Below are positions 15,818 through 23,641 of a stretch of DNA of 34,288 bases, piece by piece. Source of the DNA: Deltaproteobacteria bacterium (lineage in GTDB: Bacteria; Myxococcota; JACRCW01); NCBI GenBank assembly GCA_016218805.1, contig JACRCW010000116.1, forward strand, positions 1 through 34,288, written 5' to 3'. Both the position numbers and the translations under genes were made by a program. Every line of letters starts with the position of its first letter. The first letter of the stretch is position 1. Below the pieces are notes generated by a model that ran no database searches, was not told where the DNA came from, and was given only the letters and a program-made list of their open reading frames with translations.

Positions 15818-16714
15818 TCAGCCCGGCGGCGGCGGCGGAGCCGGTGCGTTGCGCTTGGCCAGCGCGGTGAGCTGCGTGTTGGCCTGCTTGAGCTTGCTGG
15901 AGGTGGTCACAAAGGACACCAGCAGCGCAATGAGCCCTATCAGCGCCACCCCCAGCGCCGCGCCACCGCCCATCAGGATGGTCTGCAGCTTCTTGCGTTC
16001 CTGTTCATTCACCACGGCAATGCCGCCGAACTTGGGCGCGCGCGCCAGGTCCTGCCCGCCCGCCTCATCCTCCGTGCCAAAGGTGCCCAGCATCTTCTCC
16101 GTGGCCGGCCGGTTCAGGTTGGCCATGACGGTGACGTACTGCGGGTCCAGCCCCTCCACGGAGGCGGCCACCAACCGCTGGATGTCCTCCACCTTGAACG
16201 GCGCTTTGCCGCCCACCTGGTTGAAGGTGATGGTGACGGCGGCGGTGGCGGGCGTGGGCTTTTCGTTGAGGTCCTTGAGCAGGTCCTTCTTGGGCTTGAC
16301 GATGGTGACGTGCGCCTCCACCACGCCGGGGATGGTCTTGATCTTCCGCGCAATCTCGCCCTGGATGGCCATGATGAAGCCGGCTTCCTCCTCCGTGGCG
16401 GTGGGGATGAGGCCCTTGTTGGCCGGGTCATACACGCGGTCCAGCGTCATCTCCCGGGGGCGCGGCAGCTGGTTGTCCACCAGCACCCGGCGCGCGTCCT
16501 GCGCATCCGCACCGCCCACGGTGACCTTGTACGTGATGGTGCGGCCGCCCTCTTCGCGTTCCTTGTGCGCCTTCACACCGCCGGCTTCCAGCACGTAGAC
16601 AATCTCGTTCGCCTCAAACTCGGTGAGCTGGTGCACCACCTCCTCCTTGGCACAACCCGCCGCGAGCAACGCGACCACCGGCAGCACACGGCCGATCCGA
16701 CCGCACATGGACAT
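15818..16714 (-). CDS. sctJ: SctJ/YscJ/FliF-N-like inner-membrane ring lipoprotein
   Basis: 298 residues. ATG 16714 follows GGAAGGAAG; ATG 16708 is two codons later. The signal peptide ends in LLAAGC, Cys 21, as in type III secretion SctJ lipoproteins. Ring-building motif 1 includes LTEFEANEIVYVLEAGGVKA; the linker carries LPRPREMTLDRV; ring-building motif 2 includes GEIARKIKTIPGVVEAHVTI and VEDIQRLVAASVEGLDPQYVTV. A C-terminal membrane helix (about 246-272, GVALIGLIALLVSFV) and a short basic, Pro-rich tail match the family. SctJ forms the inner-membrane ring of injectisomes and FliF that of flagella. No export-gate, ATPase, secretin or needle gene lies in the window. It is the first gene of a four-gene operon ending at 13663. 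Confidence 0.92.
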   Translation of the reverse strand: MSMCGRIGRVLPVVALLAAGCAKEEVVHQLTEFEANEIVYVLEAGGVKAHKEREEGGRTITYKVTVGGADAQDARRVLVDNQLPRPREMTLDRVYDPANKGLIPTATEEEAGFIMAIQGEIARKIKTIPGVVEAHVTIVKPKKDLLKDLNEKPTPATAAVTITFNQVGGKAPFKVEDIQRLVAASVEGLDPQYVTVMANLNRPATEKMLGTFGTEDEAGGQDLARAPKFGGIAVVNEQERKKLQTILMGGGAALGVALIGLIALLVSFVTTSSKLKQANTQLTALAKRNAPAPPPPPG

Positions 16715-16841
16715 GGATGTCTTCCTTCCTTGGAACGGGGGCTCACCCAGCGCCGGCCACTCTAGTCCGAGGCCCGGGGGAAAAGGGAGCCCGTCACGCG
16801 GGGACTTGTCCGCGCCCGCAGGGTGGTGCTTGCGTGCAGCC

Positions 16842-18308
16842 ATGCCCTCCAACGCCACCTGGCTGTTCGGCTGCCGCAAAGCCACCTTCACCGTGGAACA
16901 ACCCCGGCCGTTCTCCCCCTGGGTGGGCCTGCTCTTGGACCCCTCCGGCCTGGTGGTGGGCCACTGGCTGAGCACGGGACCGGACCTGGATGACTCGGTG
17001 GCGGCGTGGCTGCGGGACACGCTGCGCCGGGTGGGCGCGCCCGCCGCCATCCGCACCGACGACGCCGCGCTGGCCGCGCGGCTGGGGAACGTGGGCGTGC
17101 CCGTCACCGCCGGGCCCTGCCCCGGGCTGGATGAACCGTTCAACGCCATGCTGCGCGCGCTGGGCGGCCCCACCCTCCAACCGGACTACCTGGGGGACCC
17201 CGCGGTCACCCCCGCCATGGTGAAGACCTTCTTCCAGGCCGCTGACCTGCTGTGGAAGGCCGCGCCCTGGCGGTACGTCCAGGGGGACATGCAGACCCTC
17301 GCACTGTCCATCCCCGCGCTGGGCATCCAGGACCACGTCGTGTCCGTGATGGGTGCCGCGGGCGAGCAGTTCGGCTGGGTGCTGTGGGAGACCCCCGGGG
17401 CGTTCCGCCAGTTCACCGCCGTGGGCGAGGAGGTGGCGGCCGCCGGTGAGGACATGCCGCCGGAAGCCATGTACTGGCTGTCCGTCACCTTTGAAGACAT
17501 GCGGGACCTTCCCAACCGCCTCCAGAAGCAGGCCAAGAAGCTGCGCGGGCATTCGCGGCAGGGGGTCCCGCTCATCATGGCGTTCCGGGACGGCCGCCCG
17601 GTCCATCCCAATCCCCGCGAATACCGCGTGGCCATCGCGTTGTCGGAAGCGGTGGCCGGGTTCATCCCGACGTTTGCCGCGGAGTTCCGCCATCCCACCG
17701 GCCGCACCACCTCCGCCACCATCACAATCCAATATGAGACCGGCCCCGAACCGCTGCAGGCGCGGCTGGTTGCCCCCCATCCCGCGCTGGAGTGGCCCCC
17801 GGAGGACGACGAACCGGACCAGGACCGCAACACGGAGGTGGCGGAGGAGATGCAGGAGGACTTCGCCGACTGGCAGGCGGAACGCCGGCCCGCGCGCAAG
17901 GGATCACCCGCCCACCTGGGCGCCTTCATGATCGGGGCGATGGTGGATCGGCGGGGCCACGGCGGGCACGCGTGGGACGCCGGGATGTTTGCCACCTTCC
18001 TGCGGGAGGTGGTCCCCGAGGAAGTTGCGCTGCAGGCGGAAAACCTGGGGGTCATGGAAGCGCAGCTGCAGGAGCTGGTGATGTGGCTGGAGGACGAGGA
18101 CCTGCTGACCGCCAGCGCGGCCGCGGCGGTGCGCGCGGCGCTGCCGGGGTGGTGCCGGGAGGCGGTGGCCCGGGCCAGCGACCCCGCCAACTGGGGCCCC
18201 GCCAAGCGCGTGCTCCAAATGATGCACCAAGCCGGCGTGGACCCCAATGACACCGCCGCCGTGAACGCGTTCCTGCAGAAGCTGAACGCGGGGCGCCCCA
18301 TCCGGTAG
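16842..18308 (+). CDS. Protein of unknown function (DUF6930/DUF7309-like)
   Basis: 488 residues from ATG 16842; soluble, no signal peptide. The N-terminal ~100 residues (PFSPWVGLLLDPSGLVVGHWL, then IRTDDAALAARLG) recall domains labelled DUF6930/DUF7309, from memory. The middle (190-300) has an alpha/beta pattern with QDHVVSVMGAAGEQFGWVLW and PLIMAFRDGRPVHP. The acidic C-terminus (from about 320, PPEDDEPDQDRN) leads to a helical region (VMEAQLQELVMWLEDEDLL). I cannot assign a reaction. It diverges from the sctJ-like gene with 127 bp between starts and converges with the 18326 gene (17 bp). Confidence 0.85.
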   Translation: MPSNATWLFGCRKATFTVEQPRPFSPWVGLLLDPSGLVVGHWLSTGPDLDDSVAAWLRDTLRRVGAPAAIRTDDAALAARLGNVGVPVTAGPCPGLDEPFNAMLRALGGPTLQPDYLGDPAVTPAMVKTFFQAADLLWKAAPWRYVQGDMQTLALSIPALGIQDHVVSVMGAAGEQFGWVLWETPGAFRQFTAVGEEVAAAGEDMPPEAMYWLSVTFEDMRDLPNRLQKQAKKLRGHSRQGVPLIMAFRDGRPVHPNPREYRVAIALSEAVAGFIPTFAAEFRHPTGRTTSATITIQYETGPEPLQARLVAPHPALEWPPEDDEPDQDRNTEVAEEMQEDFADWQAERRPARKGSPAHLGAFMIGAMVDRRGHGGHAWDAGMFATFLREVVPEEVALQAENLGVMEAQLQELVMWLEDEDLLTASAAAAVRAALPGWCREAVARASDPANWGPAKRVLQMMHQAGVDPNDTAAVNAFLQKLNAGRPIR

Positions 18309-18325
18309 GGCCGGCGCCGCGGGAC

Positions 18326-18979
18326 TCACTCCTGCGTGGTCTTCTTGCGCTTGGGCGCCCGCGGCCAGGCCAACACGGCGCGGACCAGGTCCGCGCGGCC
18401 GGGGTGCTTGGTGAGGATGGCCACTTCGGCCACCGCAATGACCCGCTCCAGGGCGGCCACACGCTTGCGGCGCTCCACCTCATGGGGCAACTCCGCCAGG
18501 CTGGCCGCCGCGCGCGCGTCCCCGGCCGCCTTGAGCGCGTCATTGGCCGCCACCACGCCCGGCAGCAGCGGCACCACCGCGGCGTGGTTCTGCGCCCGCG
18601 CCCGCGTCAGCAGCGTGTCCCCAAATGCGTACGCCTTCTCCGGCCCCAACCCGGTGGCCTCATCCGCCTTCACCGTGCCAAACAGCAGCTGGTAGGGGTC
18701 CTGGTCCGGCTTCTTCCCCGCCGCCAGGAACGCCGCGCCGGACACGCCGGTCACCACGGCATCCCAATTGGTATCGCGCACGCGCACCACGGCGGAGGTC
18801 TCCAGGGTGTATTCGCGCGCCGCGTCCCGGGCGTCCCGGCTGGCCTTGAGCTCCGTGCGGAAGGTGCCCAGCGAAGCGGCCACCTCCGGCAGGTCCGCCG
18901 CCATGGCGGCCGCCCGCGCACCCGAACAGTAGTCAATCAGCAACTCCAGCGACGCATCCTCCGGCACTTGGTGGGACAC
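18326..18979 (-). CDS. Helical cytoplasmic protein of unknown function
   Basis: 217 residues from GTG 18979, chosen because a near-perfect SD (AAGGAGG) lies seven bases upstream; upstream in-frame codons read MATPRRLSYRAKQPNPKEDR and are not needed. No signal peptide or membrane helix. The protein is Ala-rich and mostly helical (DYCSGARAAAMAADLPEVAASL, TLLTRARAQNHAAVVPLL), with a central segment DTNWDAVVTGVSGAAFLAAG and a basic tail (PRAPKRKKTTQE). No family was recognised. It is a single gene with the repeat-rich 18980-19397 region upstream. Confidence 0.75.
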   Translation of the reverse strand: MSHQVPEDASLELLIDYCSGARAAAMAADLPEVAASLGTFRTELKASRDARDAAREYTLETSAVVRVRDTNWDAVVTGVSGAAFLAAGKKPDQDPYQLLFGTVKADEATGLGPEKAYAFGDTLLTRARAQNHAAVVPLLPGVVAANDALKAAGDARAAASLAELPHEVERRKRVAALERVIAVAEVAILTKHPGRADLVRAVLAWPRAPKRKKTTQE

Positions 18980-19073
18980 GCGGTCCTCCTTGGGATTGGG
19001 TTGTTTCGCCCTGTAGGACAGCCGCCGCGGCGTTGCCAAGCATTCGGCGCGTGCGGGAGGGGCACGCCGGGGG

Positions 19074-19300
19074 CCGGCGTGGGTATCCCGCGGGTGCGGG
19101 AGGGCTGCTGGGGCGGCCGGTGTGCGCGTCCGCGGCGCCGCGGGCGGCTGGCGGGGCTCCCCGGTGGGTCTCCGCGGCGCCCGCGGCGGTCACCGGGGTC
19201 TCCGGTGTGGGTCTCCGCGGCGCCGCGGCGGGGTACCCTTGCCTCCGGTGTGGGTCTCCGCGGCTGCTGTGGCGCAGGGGCCGGCGTGAGATCCGCGTTG
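19074..19300. repeat. Degenerate tandem repeats, period about 43 bp
   Basis: Units begin near CCGGYGTGGGTCTCCGCGG. Copies start at 19074, 19117, 19161, 19202 and 19245, with a weak one at 19281; spacing is 43, 44, 41, 43 and 36 bp. The inner part is CGCGGCGCCGCGG-like and self-complementary, so each unit can fold. The repeats lie in the 418-bp gap between the 18979 and 19398 starts and are not in a credible gene. Confidence 0.65.
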
Positions 19301-19397
19301 CCTGCATGGTTGCCGACGCGTAAGAGCCATACGCACATACATTCCATTCGGGATTGGTGCGAATCCACTTCACTGCACGGGGGAGAACGGCAGGCGG
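19301..19397 (+). promoter_or_regulatory. Leader/promoter region of the porin-like gene
   Basis: The last ~95 bp before ATG 19398 are clearly less GC-rich than the repeats before them (CATACGCACATACATTCC at 19328-19345), as expected for a promoter. No confident -35/-10 pair can be named. A GGCAGGCGG directly before the ATG serves as ribosome binding site. Confidence 0.35.
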
Positions 19398-20807
19398 ATG
19401 CTTTCCCTGGGACTTGCGCCTGGGTTGCTCCTGGCGGCGGATGGGGATGTCACCACACCCGCACCGGCACCCGCGCCGGTTGCCGAAGCGGCGCCGCTTC
19501 CCGCACCCGCCAACGTGACAGACGTCCCCGCACCCGCGGCCGACATTGGCGCGCTGGACCTGGGGCAGCTGCTGGGCACGGGGCTGCGCGCGGGGGACCT
19601 GGGTTCATTTGGCATGAGCCTGGGCGGGCAGAAGGCCACCGTGGAGTTCCACGGTTTTCTCACCCTGGACTTCAATGAACGCTGGGGTGACCTGGCCAAC
19701 CTGGCGCCGGACCGCGTGCGGCGGACACCTGCGCGCGACCTGGGGAACACGCTGGTTGGGGCCACGTACTTTGACCTGGGGCAGGCGGGGCTGGTGGCGC
19801 GTGGTGGGATTGCGGACCGCGTGTTTCCGGAGCTGGCGTTCAGCTTCAACCACACGGGCGACAATGACCTGGAGGAGCTGGAGGTCCCGTGGGCCTTTGT
19901 GGACTTCCGGGTGATGGACTGGCTGGTGCTGCGCGCCGGGTACATCCCCGTGCCGCTGGGCGCGGTGAATGAGTACCACTGGGCGGACTTCCTTCGGCCC
20001 ACGGCCAGCCTGCCGCTGACCAACATCCACCTCATCCCCGGCGAGCTGCAGCCCTGGAGCGAAGTGGGCGTGCAGGTGCGCGGCCGGGTGCCGCTGGGTG
20101 GGGAGCGGTCCTTCAGCTACGCGGCGTACGTGGTCAACGGCGGGCTGAGCCAGGTGTTGCCGGCCAACGCGGGGGAGGCCGCGGAGGGTGCGGAAGCGGG
20201 CGAAGGTGGCGAAGCCGTGGCGGGGTCCGGCCCGCTGGAGGGCGGTGACCCGGCGGATTTTGAGGGCGAGTACACATTCACCAAGGTGGCGGACAAGGCG
20301 TTTGGCGGGCGCGCCAGCCTGGTGGCAGCCCGGGGCGTGGAGCTGGGGCTGTCCGGGTACACGGGGCACTACACGGTGGATGGGCGGCGGCGCATCCTGG
20401 TGCTGGACGCGGACGTGGGGCTGGAGTTCAGCCAGGTGACGCTGCGGGGCGAAGCGGTGCTGGTGCAGCAGGAGATTTCCGGCGCGCTGGTGGACAAGGG
20501 GCCGCTGCTCAACTCGGTATTCCGGCCGGGCGCGTACGTGCTGTTTGCGTATGCCCTGACGCCGCGGCTGGAGCCGTATGCGCAATGGGACTTTGTGACG
20601 CGCGTGGACACCACCACGCAGGACGCGGGCGAGTGGTTCACCCAGGTGCTGGAGGGCGCGGTGGTGCGGTCCATCATTGGGGTGGCGGTGCGGCCGCTGC
20701 CCATCCAGGTGCCGCGGACGCTGGTGAAGGCGGAGGCGCTGGTGACCACACTGCACGGCGAGCGGACCGAGTTGGCCATCCGCGCGCAGGTAGCCACGGG
20801 GTTCTGA
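19398..20807 (+). CDS. Outer-membrane porin-like beta-barrel (phosphate-selective porin type)
   Basis: 469 residues with a short signal peptide (MLSLGLAPGLLLAADG) and an Ala/Pro-rich spacer. The rest alternates in beta-barrel fashion (VEFHGFLTLDFNERWG, LAFSFNHTGDND, VDFRVMDWLVLRAGYIPVPLG, EVGVQVRGRVPLG) and ends in Phe, the usual BAM signal (QVATGF). GFLTLDF near the start and FRVMDWLVLRAGYIPVPLGAVNEYHW recall OprP/OprO-like porins and related carbohydrate-responsive barrels. An acidic Gly/Glu loop (about 255-285) interrupts the strands. It should sit in the outer membrane. The next gene, a YfiR-like periplasmic protein, starts one base after its stop, so the two are co-translated. Confidence 0.82.
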   Translation: MLSLGLAPGLLLAADGDVTTPAPAPAPVAEAAPLPAPANVTDVPAPAADIGALDLGQLLGTGLRAGDLGSFGMSLGGQKATVEFHGFLTLDFNERWGDLANLAPDRVRRTPARDLGNTLVGATYFDLGQAGLVARGGIADRVFPELAFSFNHTGDNDLEELEVPWAFVDFRVMDWLVLRAGYIPVPLGAVNEYHWADFLRPTASLPLTNIHLIPGELQPWSEVGVQVRGRVPLGGERSFSYAAYVVNGGLSQVLPANAGEAAEGAEAGEGGEAVAGSGPLEGGDPADFEGEYTFTKVADKAFGGRASLVAARGVELGLSGYTGHYTVDGRRRILVLDADVGLEFSQVTLRGEAVLVQQEISGALVDKGPLLNSVFRPGAYVLFAYALTPRLEPYAQWDFVTRVDTTTQDAGEWFTQVLEGAVVRSIIGVAVRPLPIQVPRTLVKAEALVTTLHGERTELAIRAQVATGF

Positions 20808-20808
20808 G

Positions 20809-21381
20809 GTGCGTGCCGCTGCGTGGGTGTGCCTGATGGCCGGGCTGCTGAGCGCGCTGCCCGCCGGGGCCGGCGAGCTGAGCGCGGAGGTGCGCAGCGT
20901 CCTGCTGCTGCGGGTGCTGGCGTATGACCGGGGGCTGCCCGCCCGCGCCACCGGCCCGGGCATCCCCATCCTGCTGCTGGAGGCGGCGGGGGACAGCGCG
21001 TCCCGCGCGGAGTGCGCGCAGTTTGAGACGGCGCTGACGCAGTTGGGCGGGAAGGTCACCGTGGCGGGGCGCCCGGTCCACGTGGCGCGCGCGGTGTTCA
21101 CGGACGCCGCGGCGCTGGGCAAGGCGCTGGACACGCACAAGCCGGCGGTGCTGTACGTGTGCGTGGGGATGGGGCCGCACCTGGCGGACGTGGCGGGGGT
21201 GACGCGGCAGCGCCGGATCCCGTCCGCCACCGGCCAGCAGCCGTACGTGGCGGCGGGGCTGGGCTTTGGGCTGGTGGAGAAGGACAACCGGCCGCGCGTG
21301 GTGGTGAACCTGCCGGTCTGCCGGGCCGAAGGCGCGGACTTTGACGCGGCCCTGCTCACGCTGGCGGAGATCATCCGCTGA
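20809..21381 (+). CDS. YfiR/HmsC-like (DUF4154) periplasmic protein
   Basis: 190 residues from GTG 20809, one base after the porin-like stop. The signal peptide is MRAAAWVCLMAGLLSALPAGAG. The mature protein has the DUF4154 pattern: a first helix with SVLLLRVLAYDRGL, strand PGIPILLLE, RPVHVARAVF, LYVCVGMGP, and the closing VVVNLPVCRAEGADFDAALLTLAEII, which matches the family's end (IN-x-K ... LL-x-LA-x-VI). YfiR in Pseudomonas is a periplasmic repressor of the c-di-GMP cyclase YfiN; no cyclase or YfiB-like gene is here, and pairing with a porin-like protein suggests another role. Two hairpins follow the stop. Confidence 0.8.
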   Translation: MRAAAWVCLMAGLLSALPAGAGELSAEVRSVLLLRVLAYDRGLPARATGPGIPILLLEAAGDSASRAECAQFETALTQLGGKVTVAGRPVHVARAVFTDAAALGKALDTHKPAVLYVCVGMGPHLADVAGVTRQRRIPSATGQQPYVAAGLGFGLVEKDNRPRVVVNLPVCRAEGADFDAALLTLAEIIR

Positions 21382-21604
21382 CGCAGGTCCCCACGTCGTA
21401 GGGCGGGGGCTTGTCCGGCTTGTCCCCCGCCCGGTTCCCAAGCGCGGGTTCCCGCTTCCCAGGGTGTTTGAACACCCCGCCCCGCCTGCGCATGGAGAGC
21501 AGAGTCCAGGAACGCGCGGGGAACCCGCTTGCGCCCGCCCCCCACGGGTGGGATGACCCCGCGTGGCGTCGGGCGTGGGACCCGGCCAACCAGGAGCTCG
21601 CGGC
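21382..21604 (+). other. Intergenic spacer with two hairpins, possibly transcription end
   Basis: GGGCGGGGG (21401-21409) pairs with CCCCCGCCC (21424-21432), a perfect 9-bp stem with a 14-nt loop but no T tract. GGGTGTT (21462-21468) and AACACCC (21471-21477) form a second, near-palindromic stem. They lie 20-100 nt after the YfiR-like stop and may stabilise the mRNA end or be an operator for the next gene. AGGAG about eight bases before ATG 21605 is its ribosome binding site. Confidence 0.4.
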
Positions 21605-22144
21605 ATGTCCAACTTCACCGTTGAAACCCGGATCCCCTTCACGCTGGATGACGTGTTCCGCTGCTACCGCGACGAGCTGCCCATCATTGCCAAGTATATC
21701 CCCAACGTGAAGACCATTGAGGTCAGGGAGCGCAAGGAGGATGCCGGCGTGGTGAAGCTGGTCAACCACTGGCGCGCGTCGGCGGAGGTGCCTGGGCCGC
21801 TCAAGAGCATCATCACGGAAGAGAAGCTGGGCTGGATGGACCGCGCCGCCTGGAATGACGCCACCAAGGTGTGTGAGTGGGACCTGGAAATCACCGCATT
21901 CAAGGAGGCGGTGACCTGCCGCGGGCAGACGCGGTTCCACCCGGATGGGACCGGCACGCGCATGGTCATTGCCGGGGACCTGCAGGTGGACGCCACCAAG
22001 GTGGGGATACCGGTCCCCCGGCTGCTGGCGGGGTCCATTGGCAAGGCGGTGGAGGCGTTTGCCGTGGCGCTCATCAAGCCCAACCAGGAGGCGGTGGGCA
22101 AGGCGGTGGCGCGGTACCTGGAAGAGAAGAAGCAGAAGGGCTGA
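21605..22144 (+). CDS. START-like (SRPBCC, DUF2505-type) protein
   Basis: 179 residues from ATG 21605 with AGGAG eight bases upstream. The helix-grip fold pattern is visible: N-terminal strand MSNFTVETRIPF, helix TLDDVFRCYRDELPIIAKYIP, strands IEVRERKEDAGVVKLVNHW, ITAFKEAVTCRGQTRFHP and GTRMVIAGDLQVD, and a long C-terminal helix closing the cavity (NQEAVGKAVARYLEEKK). SRPBCC proteins carry hydrophobic ligands; DUF2505 is an actinobacterial/myxobacterial branch of unknown ligand. It has no signal peptide. It lies 15 bp before the glycogen synthase-like gene and is probably in one unit with it. Confidence 0.82.
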   Translation: MSNFTVETRIPFTLDDVFRCYRDELPIIAKYIPNVKTIEVRERKEDAGVVKLVNHWRASAEVPGPLKSIITEEKLGWMDRAAWNDATKVCEWDLEITAFKEAVTCRGQTRFHPDGTGTRMVIAGDLQVDATKVGIPVPRLLAGSIGKAVEAFAVALIKPNQEAVGKAVARYLEEKKQKG

Positions 22145-22159
22145 CACCCGGCGGCGGGC

Positions 22160-23641
22160 ATGACCAGGCGGCTGAAGATCCTGATGACCGCCACGGAGGC
22201 GCACCCGTTCATCACGGCGGGCGGCCTGGGTGAAGCGGTGGGCGCGCTGGCGCGGGCGCTGACGGACCGCGGGCACCGGGTGGACCTGCTGCTGCCGTAC
22301 GCGCCGGCCGCATGGGCGCGGGGCGGGCCGGAGTTGGTGGAGGCGGCGGCGTTTGACATCCCGGTGGGGGCGCGGCTGGTGCCCGCGCGGCTGATGACGC
22401 CGCGTGCGGACGGGCCGCTGCGACCGGTGCTGCTGAACATCCCGCAGTACTTTGACCGTCCCGGGCTGTACGGCCCCTCCGCCAATGAGAGCTGGGCGGA
22501 CAACTGCAGCCGCTTCACCGCGCTGTCCCGCGCGGCGCTGCTGGCGGGACACGCGCTCAAGCAGAAGTATGACGTCATCCACGCGCATGACTGGCCGGTG
22601 GGACCGGTGCCCTACCTGGCGCGTGAAACGCGCGCGGCCGGCGGGCACGTGGCGCGCGCCACGGTGTTCACCGTGCACAACCTGGCCTACCAGGGGCGCT
22701 TCTGGGCGCTGGACCTGGCCATCCTGGGACTGGGCAGTGAGCACTTCACCGCGGAGCGGCTGGAGTTCTTTGGCTCGGTGTCCTTCCTCAAGGCGGGCCT
22801 GGTGGCGGCGGACCGGGTGACCACGGTGTCCGTCTCCTACGCCCGTGAAGTCCTCTCCCCTGAAGGCGGCATGGGCCTGGAGGGCATCCTGCGCGCGCGC
22901 GGCACGGCGTTCAGCGGGATCCTGGGCGGCATTGACCCCACCCGCTACGACCCGGCTTCCGACGCGGCGCTGACGCACCGGTACAGTTCGGCCGCGTCAC
23001 CGGAGCGGCGCATGGCTGCGCAGGCCTTCCGCGCGCTGGCGCAGCTGCCGGACAATGAGATGCCGCTGTTTGCGTTTGTGGGCGCGCTGTCCAATGACCG
23101 CGGCGGGGACACGCTGCTGATGGCCATTGATGAAATGGTGGCCGCCGGCGGGCTGGTGGCCATGCTGGTGCCGGACCACGACGCGCTGTACGGGCGCGCG
23201 CAGGCGCACGCGCTGCGCTACCCGGAGCGGGTGGCGCTGCTGGCGCAGGGCCCCGGGGACGCGCTGGTGCGGCAGCTGCTGTCCGGCAGTGACTTCCTCA
23301 TGGTGCCCTCACGCGTGGAGCCGTGCCACGTGGTGCAGGTGGCGGCGCTGCGTTACGGCGCGGTGCCGCTGGTGCGCCGGACCGGTGGGCTACGGGACAC
23401 CGTGCTGGACCTGGAGGCGGGCGGGCCGGCGGCCACGGGCATTGGCTGGGTGGGGGACGGCGTGGTGCCGCTGATGGGCGCGGTGCGCCGCGCGGTGGAG
23501 CTGTGGAAGGACCGCGCGCGCTACCAGACCGTCCAGCTGGCGGGGGCCGCCACGCCGTTCACCGCCGCGGAGGGCGCGGAACGCTATGAAGCGCTCTACC
23601 TGGACGCCGTGGGCCACGGCGCCGCCCCCACCACGCCGTGA
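22160..23641 (+). CDS. glgA: Divergent glycogen synthase (GT5 family) with altered active-site motifs
   Basis: 493 residues, the normal GlgA length, with collinear landmarks: TAGGLGEAVGAL (near 19-30), IHAHDWPVG, FTVHNLAYQG, SFLKAGL, GILGGID, VPSRVEPCHVVQ, ALRYGAVPLVRRTGGLRDTV. GT5 synthases add glucose from ADP-glucose to alpha-1,4-glucan. Several key positions differ from E. coli GlgA: the ADP-glucose-binding Lys of K-x-GGL is Thr19 and its following Asp is Glu25; N of NG(I/V)D is Gly; and the R and K of SRLTSQKG read as Ala and Arg (GALSNDRG). The catalytic Glu in EPC and the HAHDW His remain. It may be inactive, use another donor or be regulatory. The next gene overlaps by GTGA. Confidence 0.85.
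   Translation: MTRRLKILMTATEAHPFITAGGLGEAVGALARALTDRGHRVDLLLPYAPAAWARGGPELVEAAAFDIPVGARLVPARLMTPRADGPLRPVLLNIPQYFDRPGLYGPSANESWADNCSRFTALSRAALLAGHALKQKYDVIHAHDWPVGPVPYLARETRAAGGHVARATVFTVHNLAYQGRFWALDLAILGLGSEHFTAERLEFFGSVSFLKAGLVAADRVTTVSVSYAREVLSPEGGMGLEGILRARGTAFSGILGGIDPTRYDPASDAALTHRYSSAASPERRMAAQAFRALAQLPDNEMPLFAFVGALSNDRGGDTLLMAIDEMVAAGGLVAMLVPDHDALYGRAQAHALRYPERVALLAQGPGDALVRQLLSGSDFLMVPSRVEPCHVVQVAALRYGAVPLVRRTGGLRDTVLDLEAGGPAATGIGWVGDGVVPLMGAVRRAVELWKDRARYQTVQLAGAATPFTAAEGAERYEALYLDAVGHGAAPTTP

Noticed and set aside
21462..21477. GGGTGTT-TG-AACACCC as an intrinsic terminator
   Set aside because: Stem is good but no T tract follows; kept only as a hairpin or possible operator.
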